Below are positions 48,201 to 55,689 of a stretch of 64,000 nucleotides of DNA, one piece after another (the first letter of the stretch is position 1; each line of letters begins with the position of its first letter). The notes beneath the pieces were generated by a model that did not search any database, had not been told where the DNA came from, and worked only from the letters and a program-made list of their open reading frames with translations. A program made the position numbers and the translations under genes. Source of the DNA: an uncultured Fibrobacter sp. (lineage in GTDB: Bacteria > Fibrobacterota > Fibrobacteria > Fibrobacterales > Fibrobacteraceae); assembly GCA_934700345.1 (NCBI GenBank), contig CAKUXP010000010.1, positions 1 through 64,000 of the forward strand, given 5' to 3'.

Positions 48201-48382
48201 GTCCCCGCCGGGGTAACCGTGTAGGTGGTTCCGATGCCGCCGACAGCGATTCCCGTCGTCGCCGGTGTCGTGGAAAGCGGCGTGTACCAGGGCTGGATAA
48301 ATTCGACGGCGAGGCCCTTTGTCATCAGGTCCTTGACCGAGCCGTGCAGCTTGGCGGATTCCAGATATTTGTCAAAAGTCAT
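45230..48382 (-). CDS. GH116-like glycoside hydrolase (beta-glucosidase/GBA2 type)
   Basis: A 1050-residue protein with no signal peptide, so probably cytoplasmic. The N-terminal domain has the GGIG motif of GBA2-type enzymes (GIAVGGIGTTYT, residues 44-55). The C-terminal catalytic domain has VRECADYPFFNSLDVYFYGS (candidate nucleophile Glu527), DTFDNLSSNGISVYCGSLWI and DVFADSMLADTYLRLLGL (candidate acid/base aspartate), followed by FQAHDVWIGIQYSIASGMI. These match family GH116, though catalytic assignment is by recollection of the pattern. A likely role is hydrolysis of cello-oligosaccharides or glucosides taken up from cellulose. A ribosome site AGGAATCC precedes the ATG. Confidence 0.68.
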   Translation of the reverse strand: MTFDKYLESAKLHGSVKDLMTKGLAVEFIQPWYTPLSTTPATTGIAVGGIGTTYTVTPAGTTPVTSMIPGVQVRATDPNDLRLQNMFYHESVIGKNSQLAIRNFFEFSRKNQFYTLKDSSGNALFTETNEKDALKKIAKVLADRKFFETNRDALLRWHTEFSPRTQRMIDAGETTSPEFNRSVLIDFFDGELGEKAESQGALTAAFGDDSEFLGEKGYDAQKMEYTAEYPLSRTRFKGTKGVQMTRYQYSYVLPSAERISSLPVSAIRYELVNPTKDVREVTLVQMQENYCGYQIAKDRQGVQDSSFVLVPSARNPKGVEFDATLADGRKVKGVEFYNEKNLSESDFDGCMGISATWNPKDDVNVSTKPLFYRDDQKVVLAGALHSGRVSRNFVKNVYSGRETVAGALVVTVRLKPHAKASVQFNTVLDFPHIRMNGLESLKKYTVFYPEPFGRVQAMLSEALNFDGEFEKSFGDAYRALAPEKSLAKLFPKDKKKQANFRSLALNTLSFIPEASVWDKDDRFLVRECADYPFFNSLDVYFYGSFSLLALLPRLDGEVMKRFADAILASDPKSRRHHEYVNHPFADLPEAKLEGPRAVCGAVIHDLGSPFDAKPDAYDWHNVKEWKDLAPKYVLMVLRHYKFTGEKNIVEYCKDAVYACMEYLEKMVGEGENFPLTHGTDDTFDNLSSNGISVYCGSLWIAGLRAAAKIAELVGDSARSLDWNRKASEAEKEFHAALWDENEGYFHFFATPIEAKDVNFEHFDKVIEALADEVPLSGTDTQKLRELNDWLDFSEIPEDIELSKLELRKFKKEWLYGSCPEAFRDSFHAKISLDSDDVFADSMLADTYLRLLGLEPLTDDAKGKSTLDRIFRTNYKANSPLLGAANLVHKDGSPLDEFNFQAHDVWIGIQYSIASGMILHKSFDEAREIVESMIQNLYDEAKVPFAAPEGFNGSCKLHEDALEKLGVSPSAAKALVAELERKGALLADGRISPKLSKNFATFKKSFGQLAKKAKISEEALFTLLHSTALKYTAGKYFRPGMVFALFHALSK

Positions 48383-48510
48383 AAGGGATTCCTATGGTTG
48401 AAAATTTCCCACATCAAATCTAGAAAGTTATTTTTGTAATGGAAAATTGGAAATTTTCCGTGGAATGGGAAAGCTGAAAGTTTAGGTTCGAAACCGGAAA
48501 GGACGCTGGA

Positions 48511-49233
48511 ATGAAGTTCAAACTGCCTGAATTCTTGCGAGATGTGCGGATTCCCTCGGAAGGGGAAAACGCATTGCGTACAAATTATCCCGGATGCTGT
48601 ATCGTCGGAATCGACGAGGTCGGGCGCGGGCCGCTCGCGGGTCCCGTTGTCGCCTGTGCCGCTGTCCTGAAAAATCCGGCGGCGGATTCCACTCTCAACG
48701 ATTCCAAAAAGCTTTCCCGTAAAAAGCGCGAAGCGATGTTCGAAAAGGTCAAGGGCGAATGCCTCTGCTATGCGATTGCGAGCGCGAGCGTAAAAGAAAT
48801 CGACGAGACGAACATCCTCGAAGCGGACTTCCTTGCGATGCGGCGCGCACTTTCGGTTTTGGGATTTCCCGGGCTTTCCGCTTCTAGACCGGAGATTCCA
48901 ATCGAAGTGAAAGGCTCGTTTCCCGCGGGGGCGAAACTTTTGCTCGCTGTCGATGGGAACCTGAAAATCCGCGGCGTCCCGGAAGAATGTCAACTTGCGA
49001 TTGTCCAAGGCGACGGGCGGGTCGCTAGCGTTTCCGCGGCATCGATTCTCGCGAAGGTTTTCAGAGATCGCTACATGGATGGTCTCGCGGAAAAATATCC
49101 GGGCTACGGCTTTGAAAAGAACGCGGGATACGGCACGAAGGCGCACTTAGGCGGAATCCGCTTGCACGGTTTGACGCCGGAACACCGGCGGAGCTTCCAC
49201 CCGAAAAGTCTTCAGGTGGAGATGGAACTGTAG
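48511..49233 (+). CDS. rnhB: Ribonuclease HII
   Basis: A 240-residue enzyme removing ribonucleotides from DNA and RNA from RNA-DNA hybrids. The catalytic motif IVGIDEVGRGPLAGPVVACA (DEVGRG) is near residue 32. LNDSKKLSRKKREAMFEK, a catalytic aspartate in LLLAVDGNLKIRG and VSAASILAKVFRDRYMD with the final acidic residue complete the active site. The C-terminal GYGTKAHLGGIRLHGLTPEHR is typical. AAAGGACGC precedes the ATG. It converges on the accessory region that follows. Confidence 0.95.
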   Translation: MKFKLPEFLRDVRIPSEGENALRTNYPGCCIVGIDEVGRGPLAGPVVACAAVLKNPAADSTLNDSKKLSRKKREAMFEKVKGECLCYAIASASVKEIDETNILEADFLAMRRALSVLGFPGLSASRPEIPIEVKGSFPAGAKLLLAVDGNLKIRGVPEECQLAIVQGDGRVASVSAASILAKVFRDRYMDGLAEKYPGYGFEKNAGYGTKAHLGGIRLHGLTPEHRRSFHPKSLQVEMEL

Positions 49234-49239
49234 GGAAAA

Positions 49240-49929
49240 TTAATTTTCCAGCATTTCTTGCGCGATATTCCAGAGCTTTTCGCCGTAATAGGGGCGCAGT
49301 CGATTCATCAGCTCGATGAACTTCGGGTCTTTTGGATTTGAGGGAAACGCAGTAAAATCCGCTTCATAGTCTTCAAAATGATTGAATTCTTCTTCGTCAA
49401 AATTTTGTGCTGCGGAGGCGGCATCCGGCCAAATCCACGACCGAATTACTTTCCCTTTTTTGACAAGGATGGCTCCCCCGTAATGAATGCTGTCCGGAAA
49501 CAAAAGAATTGCCTGGTTCATAAAGGTCGCCTGTATGGTGTCAGACAGCGCTTCGGGGAAAATGAGGCGGAGTGGGATTTTTTCCGATTCCGTCCTTTCC
49601 GTGAGTTGATGTGGCTCGTTTTTCTCAAAACAGATTCTCGCTTCCACGATGTATAGCGCGGAGTCCCGGACTTGCGCCTTGAATGAAAGCCCGGGCGGAC
49701 ATTCTCCGTATTTCATCGGGAGATAGGCGGAAATATAGGTGGACGGCAGGAATGTGTACGAAATTCCATCGATTTCTATCTCCTCGTTACAGGTGCTAGG
49801 ATAATCATAATCAAAGTTAATCAATGCTGTCGGATTATCGAGCCAGTCTATAACCTCCGCTCCTTCCATTGTTGTACCGCCAGCGAGAGCATTTATCGAC
49901 AGGAACAACATGACAAGAATCTTTTTCAT
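49240..49929 (-). CDS. Secreted partner protein A of the peptidase module
   Basis: A 229-residue protein with a signal peptide (MKKILVMLFLSINALAGG). No known family is recognised. Features shared with its paralogue at 51083-51790 are a conserved INFDYDYPS..CNEEIEIDGISY segment, PPGL.FK..VRDS..YI.EA.ICF, IPLRLIFP and a near-identical C-terminus LMNRLRPYYGEKLWNIAQEM. Two cysteines in the mature N-terminal part could form a disulfide. The start is fixed by a four-base ATGA overlap with the upstream peptidase stop, so the two are translationally coupled. A protective or inhibitory role toward the peptidase is an inference from that coupling. Confidence 0.7.
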   Translation of the reverse strand: MKKILVMLFLSINALAGGTTMEGAEVIDWLDNPTALINFDYDYPSTCNEEIEIDGISYTFLPSTYISAYLPMKYGECPPGLSFKAQVRDSALYIVEARICFEKNEPHQLTERTESEKIPLRLIFPEALSDTIQATFMNQAILLFPDSIHYGGAILVKKGKVIRSWIWPDAASAAQNFDEEEFNHFEDYEADFTAFPSNPKDPKFIELMNRLRPYYGEKLWNIAQEMLEN

Positions 49930-50996
49930 TCGTTGAACTCCGCGTTGTATTCCATATTTGATCTTAGCTTGTAGCGGTCCGGGTGTTTCTCGTAGAGATT
50001 GGTGAAAAGGCAATTGGCCTTTTGATAGAGCTTGGAGGAATGCCTTACATTCGATATTCCGTCAATTCTTTCGAACTCTTTTCGGATGACGTCCGCTTTC
50101 ATCCCCAGGATTCGCTCGAGGGCGAACTGCATTTCGTGCGCGTCGACTTCCACGTCCATGTCGGTCTTCGAGCTTATGCCGTCCCCGAACTTGGGCTTCC
50201 ACGCGTCCTGCAGGTGCTGCCAGACGTGCCGCAGCTCGTGGAGCAGGCGGACCTTCATCGCGTCCGAGTAATCGGAATATTTTGCCGCGTTCATCGAGAC
50301 GACGAAACCGCCGTCTTGCTGGAAGGTTTTTCCGCCGACGTTGCTTTTTTCATCGTTGAGGTGGTGAAAATTGACGAGGAAGTTCGCACCTTTGAGTTCC
50401 CGCAGCCAGGAGGAATCTAGACCGTTCGCGTCGAAAGTCGCGATAAGGTCGTCGAGAATCGCTTGCTTCGTTTCTTCGGGAGCGTTTGCCGCAAAAGGCC
50501 GAGCTTTCGCCTCTTCCCGGACACGTTCTATCAGGTGTTCAATGTCCGGCCGGGTGAAGTTCTCAAAGGCGGATTTGCGGATGTTCTCTTCGATTGGGTC
50601 GGGAACCCGTTTTCCGAAGGCGCCGGACCTGTCGATGACGGGCGATTCCAGTGCGTTTGCGTAGTTCTGCAGGCGCTTCGAAAGGTTCTGCAAGTGTTGC
50701 CTGTATTCGTCTGGAAGCCCGGGGTTGCCGCCGATCCTGTCTAGCGCGTCGCGGAATTCTCCGATTTCCTCTTGCGTCTGCGGGACGTCTCCCGTTCCGT
50801 AACGCCTCGCGAAATCCGAGAGCGTGTCCGCGGCTTCCATGTCGAGTCCCGGAACGCCCCTCGTGAAATCGACGAACATTTCGTCTGCCCGCCTACCGAT
50901 AAACCTTAGCTCGTCCGCCGTGAGAAAGTCCGCAGAGCCCGAATCGAGCCGTTCCCGCGTGTCGTCGAACAGCATCTTCTCCCAATATTCCGGCAT
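49926..50996 (-). CDS. Putative zinc metallopeptidase A (HELRH motif)
   Basis: A 356-residue cytoplasmic-looking protein with no signal peptide or membrane segment. The core carries MKVRLLHELRHVWQHLQD, an HExxH-type zinc motif at residues 253-257, followed by MDVEVDAHEMQFALERILG, where Glu283 or Glu288 could be the third ligand. This resembles the DUF6782-type putative metallopeptidases. The N-terminal 200 residues are helical and charged. GGAGG precedes the ATG at 50996. The last 55 residues differ from copy B. It is coupled to the secreted partner by ATGA. The substrate is unknown. Confidence 0.7.
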   Translation of the reverse strand: MPEYWEKMLFDDTRERLDSGSADFLTADELRFIGRRADEMFVDFTRGVPGLDMEAADTLSDFARRYGTGDVPQTQEEIGEFRDALDRIGGNPGLPDEYRQHLQNLSKRLQNYANALESPVIDRSGAFGKRVPDPIEENIRKSAFENFTRPDIEHLIERVREEAKARPFAANAPEETKQAILDDLIATFDANGLDSSWLRELKGANFLVNFHHLNDEKSNVGGKTFQQDGGFVVSMNAAKYSDYSDAMKVRLLHELRHVWQHLQDAWKPKFGDGISSKTDMDVEVDAHEMQFALERILGMKADVIRKEFERIDGISNVRHSSKLYQKANCLFTNLYEKHPDRYKLRSNMEYNAEFNE

Positions 50997-51082
50997 GGAT
51001 TCCTCCTTTTATATTGGCAATATAATTAAAAACTTCCGGGAAAAACGAAAAAACGCCTGTTCTTTAGCGAGAAAGGAGCGCT

Positions 51083-51790
51083 CTAGCGGTTTCCCAGCAT
51101 TTCTTGCGCGATGCCCCAGAGCTTTTCGCCGTAATAGGGTTTTAACCGGTTCATCAGATCGAGGAATTTTGGGCTCTGGCTGTCGGAATAGCATTCATAA
51201 CCAGGGCGAATACCGCACCATTCTGCTTCGGTTCTCTTGAAATTATTATAAGCCTCTTGATCAAATTTTTTCATTGAAGAATCTTTGGCAGCGAAAGAAT
51301 AAAAAACTCGTCCTTTTCTAATGAGGAATGCTTGAGACCATCTTGCGGTATATCCTTTAAATAAACGGACATCCTTTGTGAGAAAATCCGCTCTGATCGT
51401 GTCGGAATCGGTCCATGGAAAAATAATTTTCAATGGGATGCTTTGCGACGTCAAATTTTTTGAATTTTTGGTTGAGGAATGTTCATAGACAAAACAGATA
51501 TTTGCTTCCGTGATATATATCGTGGAATCTCTTATGATGGATTTAAAATGAAGCCCAGGAGGGTAGTATCCATAGTAATGGTCTATCGGATAAAGATAAA
51601 TGTCGATAAAATCAAAAGAGGCACTGTAAGAAATGTTATCGACTTCTACTTCACTGTTGCAAACGTTATAGTCATAATCAAAGTCGACTAACGCTTGGGG
51701 GGTGTTCCAATCAACCACAGCGACTTCTTGAAGCGTATCGCTGGTTGCGTAATTTACGAATAAAAGTGCTAATAGAAAATTTCTTTTCAT
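51083..51790 (-). CDS. Secreted partner protein B of the peptidase module
   Basis: A 235-residue paralogue of the secreted protein at 49240-49929. Signal peptide MKRNFLLALLFVNYATS, then VDFDYDYNVCNSEVEVDNIS, PPGLHFKSIIRDSTIYITEA and a C-terminus LMNRLKPYYGEKLWGIAQEM that is near-identical to copy A. The middle is only distantly similar and visibly AT-richer, with extra cysteines near residue 195 (EWCGIRPGYEC). The start overlaps the stop of the restored peptidase B frame (ATGA at 51787-51790). Its expression may suffer from the frameshift upstream. Confidence 0.68.
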   Translation of the reverse strand: MKRNFLLALLFVNYATSDTLQEVAVVDWNTPQALVDFDYDYNVCNSEVEVDNISYSASFDFIDIYLYPIDHYYGYYPPGLHFKSIIRDSTIYITEANICFVYEHSSTKNSKNLTSQSIPLKIIFPWTDSDTIRADFLTKDVRLFKGYTARWSQAFLIRKGRVFYSFAAKDSSMKKFDQEAYNNFKRTEAEWCGIRPGYECYSDSQSPKFLDLMNRLKPYYGEKLWGIAQEMLGNR

Positions 51791-52852
51791 TTTGCTCTAG
51801 TTTTATAGGTTGTTAGGGTATTTAATTTGTAACGGTCTTTTTTTTCTTTATATGAATAGTTGTATAAATATGCGGTTTTAGCCCATTTCTTGTCTTTTTC
51901 GTCTGGGTTGTTAGAAATGCCTTCAAAAGCTTTCCTTGTTTTTTTCCCCCGCTTTCATCCCCAGGATGCGCTCGAGGGCGAACTGCATTTCGTGCGCGTC
52001 GACTTCCACGTCCATGTCGGTCTTCGAGCTTATGCCGTCCCCGAACTTGGGATTCCAGTTGTCCTGCAGGTGCTGCCAGACGTGGCGCAGCTCGTGGAGC
52101 AGGCGGACCTTCATCGCGTCCGAGTAATCGGGATATTTTGCCGCGTTCATGAGAATGGAAAAGCCGTTGTCTTGAGAAATGGTCATACCCCCGGGATATT
52201 CTTCGTCGTCTCCTTGAGACTGAAATCTGACGAGAAAGTTCGCGCCTTTGAGTTCCCGCAGCCAGGAGGAATCTAGACCGTTCGCATCGAAAGTCGCGAT
52301 AAGGTCGTCGAGAATCCTCTGCTTCGTTTCTTCGGGAGCGTTTGCCGCAAAAGGTCGAGTCTTCGCCTCTTCCCGGACGTTTCCGATCAGACCGTCGATG
52401 TCCGGCCGGGTGAAACGGTCGAAGCCGGATTTGCGGATGTTCTCTTCGATTGGGTCGGGGTCCCGTTTTCCGAAAAATCCGAACTTGTCGATGACGGGCG
52501 ATTCCAGTGCGTTTGCGTAGTTCTGCAGGCGCTTCGAAAGGTTCTGCACGTGTTGCCGGTATTTGTCCGGAAGCCCGGGGTTGCCGCCGAGTTTGTCTAG
52601 CGCGCTGCGGAATTCTCCGATTTCCTCTTGCGTCTGCGGGACGTCTCCCGATCCGTAACGCTTTGCGAAATCCGAGAGCGTGCACGCGGCTTCCATGTTG
52701 AGTCCCGGAACGCCCCTCGTGAAATCGACGAACATTTCGTCTGCCCGCCTGCCGATAAACCTCAGCTCGTCCGCCGTGAGAAAGTCCGCGGAACCCGAAC
52801 CGAGCCGTTCCCGCGTGTCGTCGAACAGCATCTTCTCCCAATATTCCGGCAT
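51787..52852 (-). pseudogene. Frameshifted metallopeptidase B
   Basis: The frame from 52852 reads 309 residues, with the zinc motif HELRHVWQ intact, and stops at 51923. A shift at the G5A7 tract (plus-strand 51939-51950) restores a frame coding RKAFEGISNNPDEKDKKW and ending in DRYKLNTLTTYK. These match the tail of copy A (RKEFERIDGISN, DRYKLRSN). Removing one base gives a continuous gene whose stop overlaps the secreted partner start by ATGA, exactly as in copy A. This is therefore a recent frameshift, a phase-variable tract, or a sequencing error in a homopolymer. The truncated product keeps the whole putative catalytic core. Confidence 0.78.
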
Positions 52853-53058
52853 GGTGCCTCCTTTTAACTATTCCCCAATGTATAAAATTTCTTGAAAAAT
52901 GCAATGAATTTCGCTTGTTAAAAGGCTGTGTGTGAATATTATCCGGGTAGGAATCTAAAGAAATTTAAGGTTTTAACCTTGTTTTTTTTTTCGCATTTTT
53001 ATATTGCGGTATAAGTTGGTGATAAAAATTTTTGAACCTGCAAAATAAAGAGGAATCG

Positions 53059-55044
53059 ATGCGTTCACAGGAACAGAAACTACTGGAACTTTTGTCCAAT
53101 CACAGCGTGACCTTCTTTATCCCGCCTTATCAGCGGAATTATGAATGGGATGAATCCCAGTGCTCTGCGTTTTGGGATGACATTCTCTTCACCTACAAGA
53201 AAAACAAGTCCGGATGCAAAACGGAACATTTTTTTGGAACGCTGACCTATTTCCAGTCGGAGTCGGTTTTTGGACTGCCGACCCAATTGGTTTTGATCGA
53301 CGGGCAGCAAAGAGTAACGACGACGATGCTCTTCCTGCTTGCGATGCGTGATTTGCTAGATAATATCCATAAAAAAGAATTTATCGATTGTTCTTATTTG
53401 AAAAATGAAAAGGTTGCGGATGGAAACGAGGAGTACAAAATCAAACTGAAACAGGTCGAAGCGGATTGGCCGGTCTATAAAAATTTGGTGCTGGGCAAAA
53501 AGCCTGAATCAAGGGACGTGTATACTGCGGTTTATCGAAATTATAGTTTTTTCAAAAGAAAGCTGGCTGCTCATAGAATGGCGGACCCCGATTTAACAAA
53601 ATTGATCGACTGGGGCATAAGCCAATTCGGCGTGGTTACTGTGGAACTGGATCCTAAAAATTCGTGGGAAAACCCGCAGGAAATTTTTGAATCGATGAAT
53701 TCGCTCGGAAAACCGCTTTCGCTTTCGGACTTGGTTCGAAATTACCTCTTGATGGGGAAGAATGCGAACGAACAGGAGCTACTGTATCAAACGTTCTGGT
53801 TGGAAATTGAAAAGGTAATTCCAGGAAACATTCATCATTTTATCCGTGACTTTATCCAGTTGCGAACGGGCAGAGCGCAGAAAAAAGCGACGCAGAACAA
53901 TGCAAAGGACCTGTATCGGGTTTTCAAGGAATATGTCAAGGGAAAGGACATAAGACAGGAGGAAATCCTATCGGATTTTTCCAGGCTCGCACCGCTCTAT
54001 GCGGCGATTATTTCCGGGAAGATGCCCGGCCATGCGGATATCGAAGCGAAGCTGGGAGACCTTCTCTCAATGCAGGCCTCTGTGGCAAATTCATTCTTGC
54101 TGAGGCTTCTCGAACAACACCAAAAGGGCTGCTTTAACGATTTTGAACTGTCGGAAATCCTTGACGCATTCCGAATCTATGTCATCCGGCTGCGAATCTT
54201 GGGGCTTTCCGCTGCGGCGAACAAGGCTTTTCCCGAACTTGTCAGAGATTTTGACAAATTGAAATCGTGTCCGGATAAGCGGCAAAAGATGTTTGATATT
54301 TTGAGCACACAACAGTATAATTTGCGGGTCCCTTCCAATGTTGAAATCGTGGCTCATCTAATGACGGCGAACTTCTATAACTTTGCCTATAAAAAGTTCA
54401 TTCTGGCTCTTGTCGAGGAACGTCTGACAAAAAGCCGTCCCGATTTAAGCGATCCCGATTTACAAATAGAACATATCATGCCGCAAATGCTCAATGGCAC
54501 ATGGAAAGCGGAACTGGGTGAAGATGCGGAAAAAATTCACGAGGAACTAGGCAATACGATTGGCAACTTGACGCTTATCCGTCACAACCAAGTGTTAGGG
54601 AATAAATCTTTTCAAGAGAAAAAAAAGATTTACGAAAATTATGCCGGTCTCCAGATTGCGAAGACGGATATTACGAATTGCGACAAATGGAATGCGGAGA
54701 CTATCAAAAATAGAACGATGCGAATTGTCGCTTATCTCGTGAACGAAGTGCTGCCTGTTTCCGTGCGCGATGAAAAGCGAAACTTTTTGAAACCCAAGGG
54801 CCTGTCTTTTGAATACTTGGGACTTGTCGGTGAGAATATTCGCTTTATTGAAAATCCGGCTTATGTGGCAAAAGTCGTTTCCGATAACGAAGTGGAATTC
54901 GAAAACAAAATCTGGAGACTTTCCTCATTGACTGCGGAACTCAAGAGACGCCTTGGCAAGGCGACACCTTCGGAAGCGTACCGCGGTTCCCAATACTTTG
55001 AATATGACGGGACAAGGCTTGACGCTTTGATGGAGCAGGGGTGA
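53059..55044 (+). CDS. GmrSD-type (DUF262/DUF1524) nuclease with RAMA-like tail
   Basis: A 661-residue single-chain member of the GmrSD family, which restricts foreign, often base-modified, DNA. The N-terminal DUF262 (ParB-fold NTPase) domain has FIPPYQRNYEW at 20-30 and the hallmark LIDGQQRVTTTM at 79-90. The C-terminal DUF1524 nuclease has DLQIEHIMPQM near 468 and IGNLTLIRHNQVLGNKSFQE near 503. The last 80 residues (FIENPAYVAKVVSDNEVEFE, then YFEYDGTRLDALM) resemble the RAMA/DUF4357 module found on restriction-modification proteins. AGAGGAATCG precedes the ATG at 53059, preferred over an in-frame TTG at 53032. Confidence 0.85.
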   Translation: MRSQEQKLLELLSNHSVTFFIPPYQRNYEWDESQCSAFWDDILFTYKKNKSGCKTEHFFGTLTYFQSESVFGLPTQLVLIDGQQRVTTTMLFLLAMRDLLDNIHKKEFIDCSYLKNEKVADGNEEYKIKLKQVEADWPVYKNLVLGKKPESRDVYTAVYRNYSFFKRKLAAHRMADPDLTKLIDWGISQFGVVTVELDPKNSWENPQEIFESMNSLGKPLSLSDLVRNYLLMGKNANEQELLYQTFWLEIEKVIPGNIHHFIRDFIQLRTGRAQKKATQNNAKDLYRVFKEYVKGKDIRQEEILSDFSRLAPLYAAIISGKMPGHADIEAKLGDLLSMQASVANSFLLRLLEQHQKGCFNDFELSEILDAFRIYVIRLRILGLSAAANKAFPELVRDFDKLKSCPDKRQKMFDILSTQQYNLRVPSNVEIVAHLMTANFYNFAYKKFILALVEERLTKSRPDLSDPDLQIEHIMPQMLNGTWKAELGEDAEKIHEELGNTIGNLTLIRHNQVLGNKSFQEKKKIYENYAGLQIAKTDITNCDKWNAETIKNRTMRIVAYLVNEVLPVSVRDEKRNFLKPKGLSFEYLGLVGENIRFIENPAYVAKVVSDNEVEFENKIWRLSSLTAELKRRLGKATPSEAYRGSQYFEYDGTRLDALMEQG

Positions 55045-55079
55045 AAACAAAAAGCACTTTAGATTTTTGGTCTAAAGTG
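55045..55079 (-). terminator. Terminator of the desulfurase/helicase operon
   Basis: CACTTTAGA (55055-55063) and TCTAAAGTG (55071-55079) form a perfect 9-bp stem. Read on the minus strand it is followed by GCTTTTTGTTTT. It lies 100 bases beyond the last gene of the minus-strand operon and immediately after the convergent GmrSD gene. Confidence 0.75.
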
Positions 55080-55178
55080 ATTGAGGGTTGTGGATTTTCT
55101 GATTTGTTTTAGGTTTAGAAAAATCACTTCTTTGCTCTGTTAATCACGAAAATTTATCTTGAAATCTGAGGATCCATT

Positions 55179-55667
55179 TTACCAAGTTTTGTCGGACAAA
55201 ATGTCTTCCACAACATATTCAAGATTTTCAATATAGCCAGGCTTTTCCTTTCCTCTGCGGTCTAAAATTGAAAATCCTGTGTTTGCGTATTCTTCGATGG
55301 CGACTTTGATTTTCCGCCCCAAGTTTTCTCCGTTTTCCGTGATATGCTCAAAATCTTTTTTTAGTCCATCAGGATTATCTTTGTAAAGTTCCTGCAAAGT
55401 CAGGGCAATCATTGTTTTTAGGATTTTGCTGCGGCCGTTAAAAACTTCCTTTCCAAACGGCGGATTTTTTGTTTTTTGATTTAGCGGAGTACGTTTCTCA
55501 ACTAAGATTCCAAGAATAAACGCCCACAAGAAACGCTGCCAGTCAAATTGAAAAACTGCTCGAGAGGCTTTTGTTGTTTCAGCGTTTAAAAATTTATTAC
55601 AGAATTTATTATACCATTCATCATCAATGTTGAATTTTGATGTTCCGATGTCGATTATTTCTTCCAT
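55179..55667 (-). CDS. 162-residue protein of defence operon, unknown (possibly DndE-like role)
   Basis: A 162-residue charged, mainly helical protein with no recognised domain. Notable segments are TSKFNIDDEWYNKFCNKFLN, FDWQRFLWAFILGILVEKR (amphipathic) and SKILKTMIALTLQELYKDNP. It is the last gene of the operon. AAAGGAG precedes the ATG and 22 bases separate it from the ATPase gene. A small protein downstream of an SMC-like ATPase recalls the DndD-DndE order of phosphorothioation operons, but I see no sequence motif that proves DndE. Codon use is AT-rich. Confidence 0.6.
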   Translation of the reverse strand: MEEIIDIGTSKFNIDDEWYNKFCNKFLNAETTKASRAVFQFDWQRFLWAFILGILVEKRTPLNQKTKNPPFGKEVFNGRSKILKTMIALTLQELYKDNPDGLKKDFEHITENGENLGRKIKVAIEEYANTGFSILDRRGKEKPGYIENLEYVVEDILSDKTW

Positions 55668-55689
55668 GATTTACGCTCCTTTTAGTAAT

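Larger units (their letters stand above)
49240..50996 (-). repeat. Tandem copy A of the peptidase/secreted-partner module
   Basis: This 1.76-kb unit is paralogous to 51083-52852. The two are nearly identical over about 900 bases at the 5' side (50100-50996 against 51955-52852), apart from a divergent patch near 50285-50390. They are also near-identical over about 80 bases at the 3' end (49245-49325 against 51085-51170). The middle is strongly divergent. Confidence 0.85.
51083..52852 (-). repeat. Tandem copy B of the peptidase/secreted-partner module
   Basis: This is the upstream copy in the direction of transcription. Conserved flanks and a divergent centre relative to 49240-50996 suggest duplication followed by replacement of the middle through recombination in the flanks. 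Confidence 0.82.

Noticed and set aside
48432..48460. Inverted repeat GGAAAATT/AATTTTCC before rnhB
   Set aside because: It is short and A/T-rich with no T-tract, and sits in an otherwise ordinary intergenic region, so I could not assign it a function.
51822..52904. 360-residue frame overlapping peptidase B
   Set aside because: Most of it is an arginine-rich out-of-frame product. It only coincides with the region past the homopolymer; the homologous tail is in the third frame.
52967..52992. Hairpin with a long T-tract (AAGGTTTTAACCTT then T10)
   Set aside because: It looks like a plus-strand terminator, but no plus-strand gene lies upstream. It may be a chance palindrome in an AT-rich gap before the GmrSD gene.
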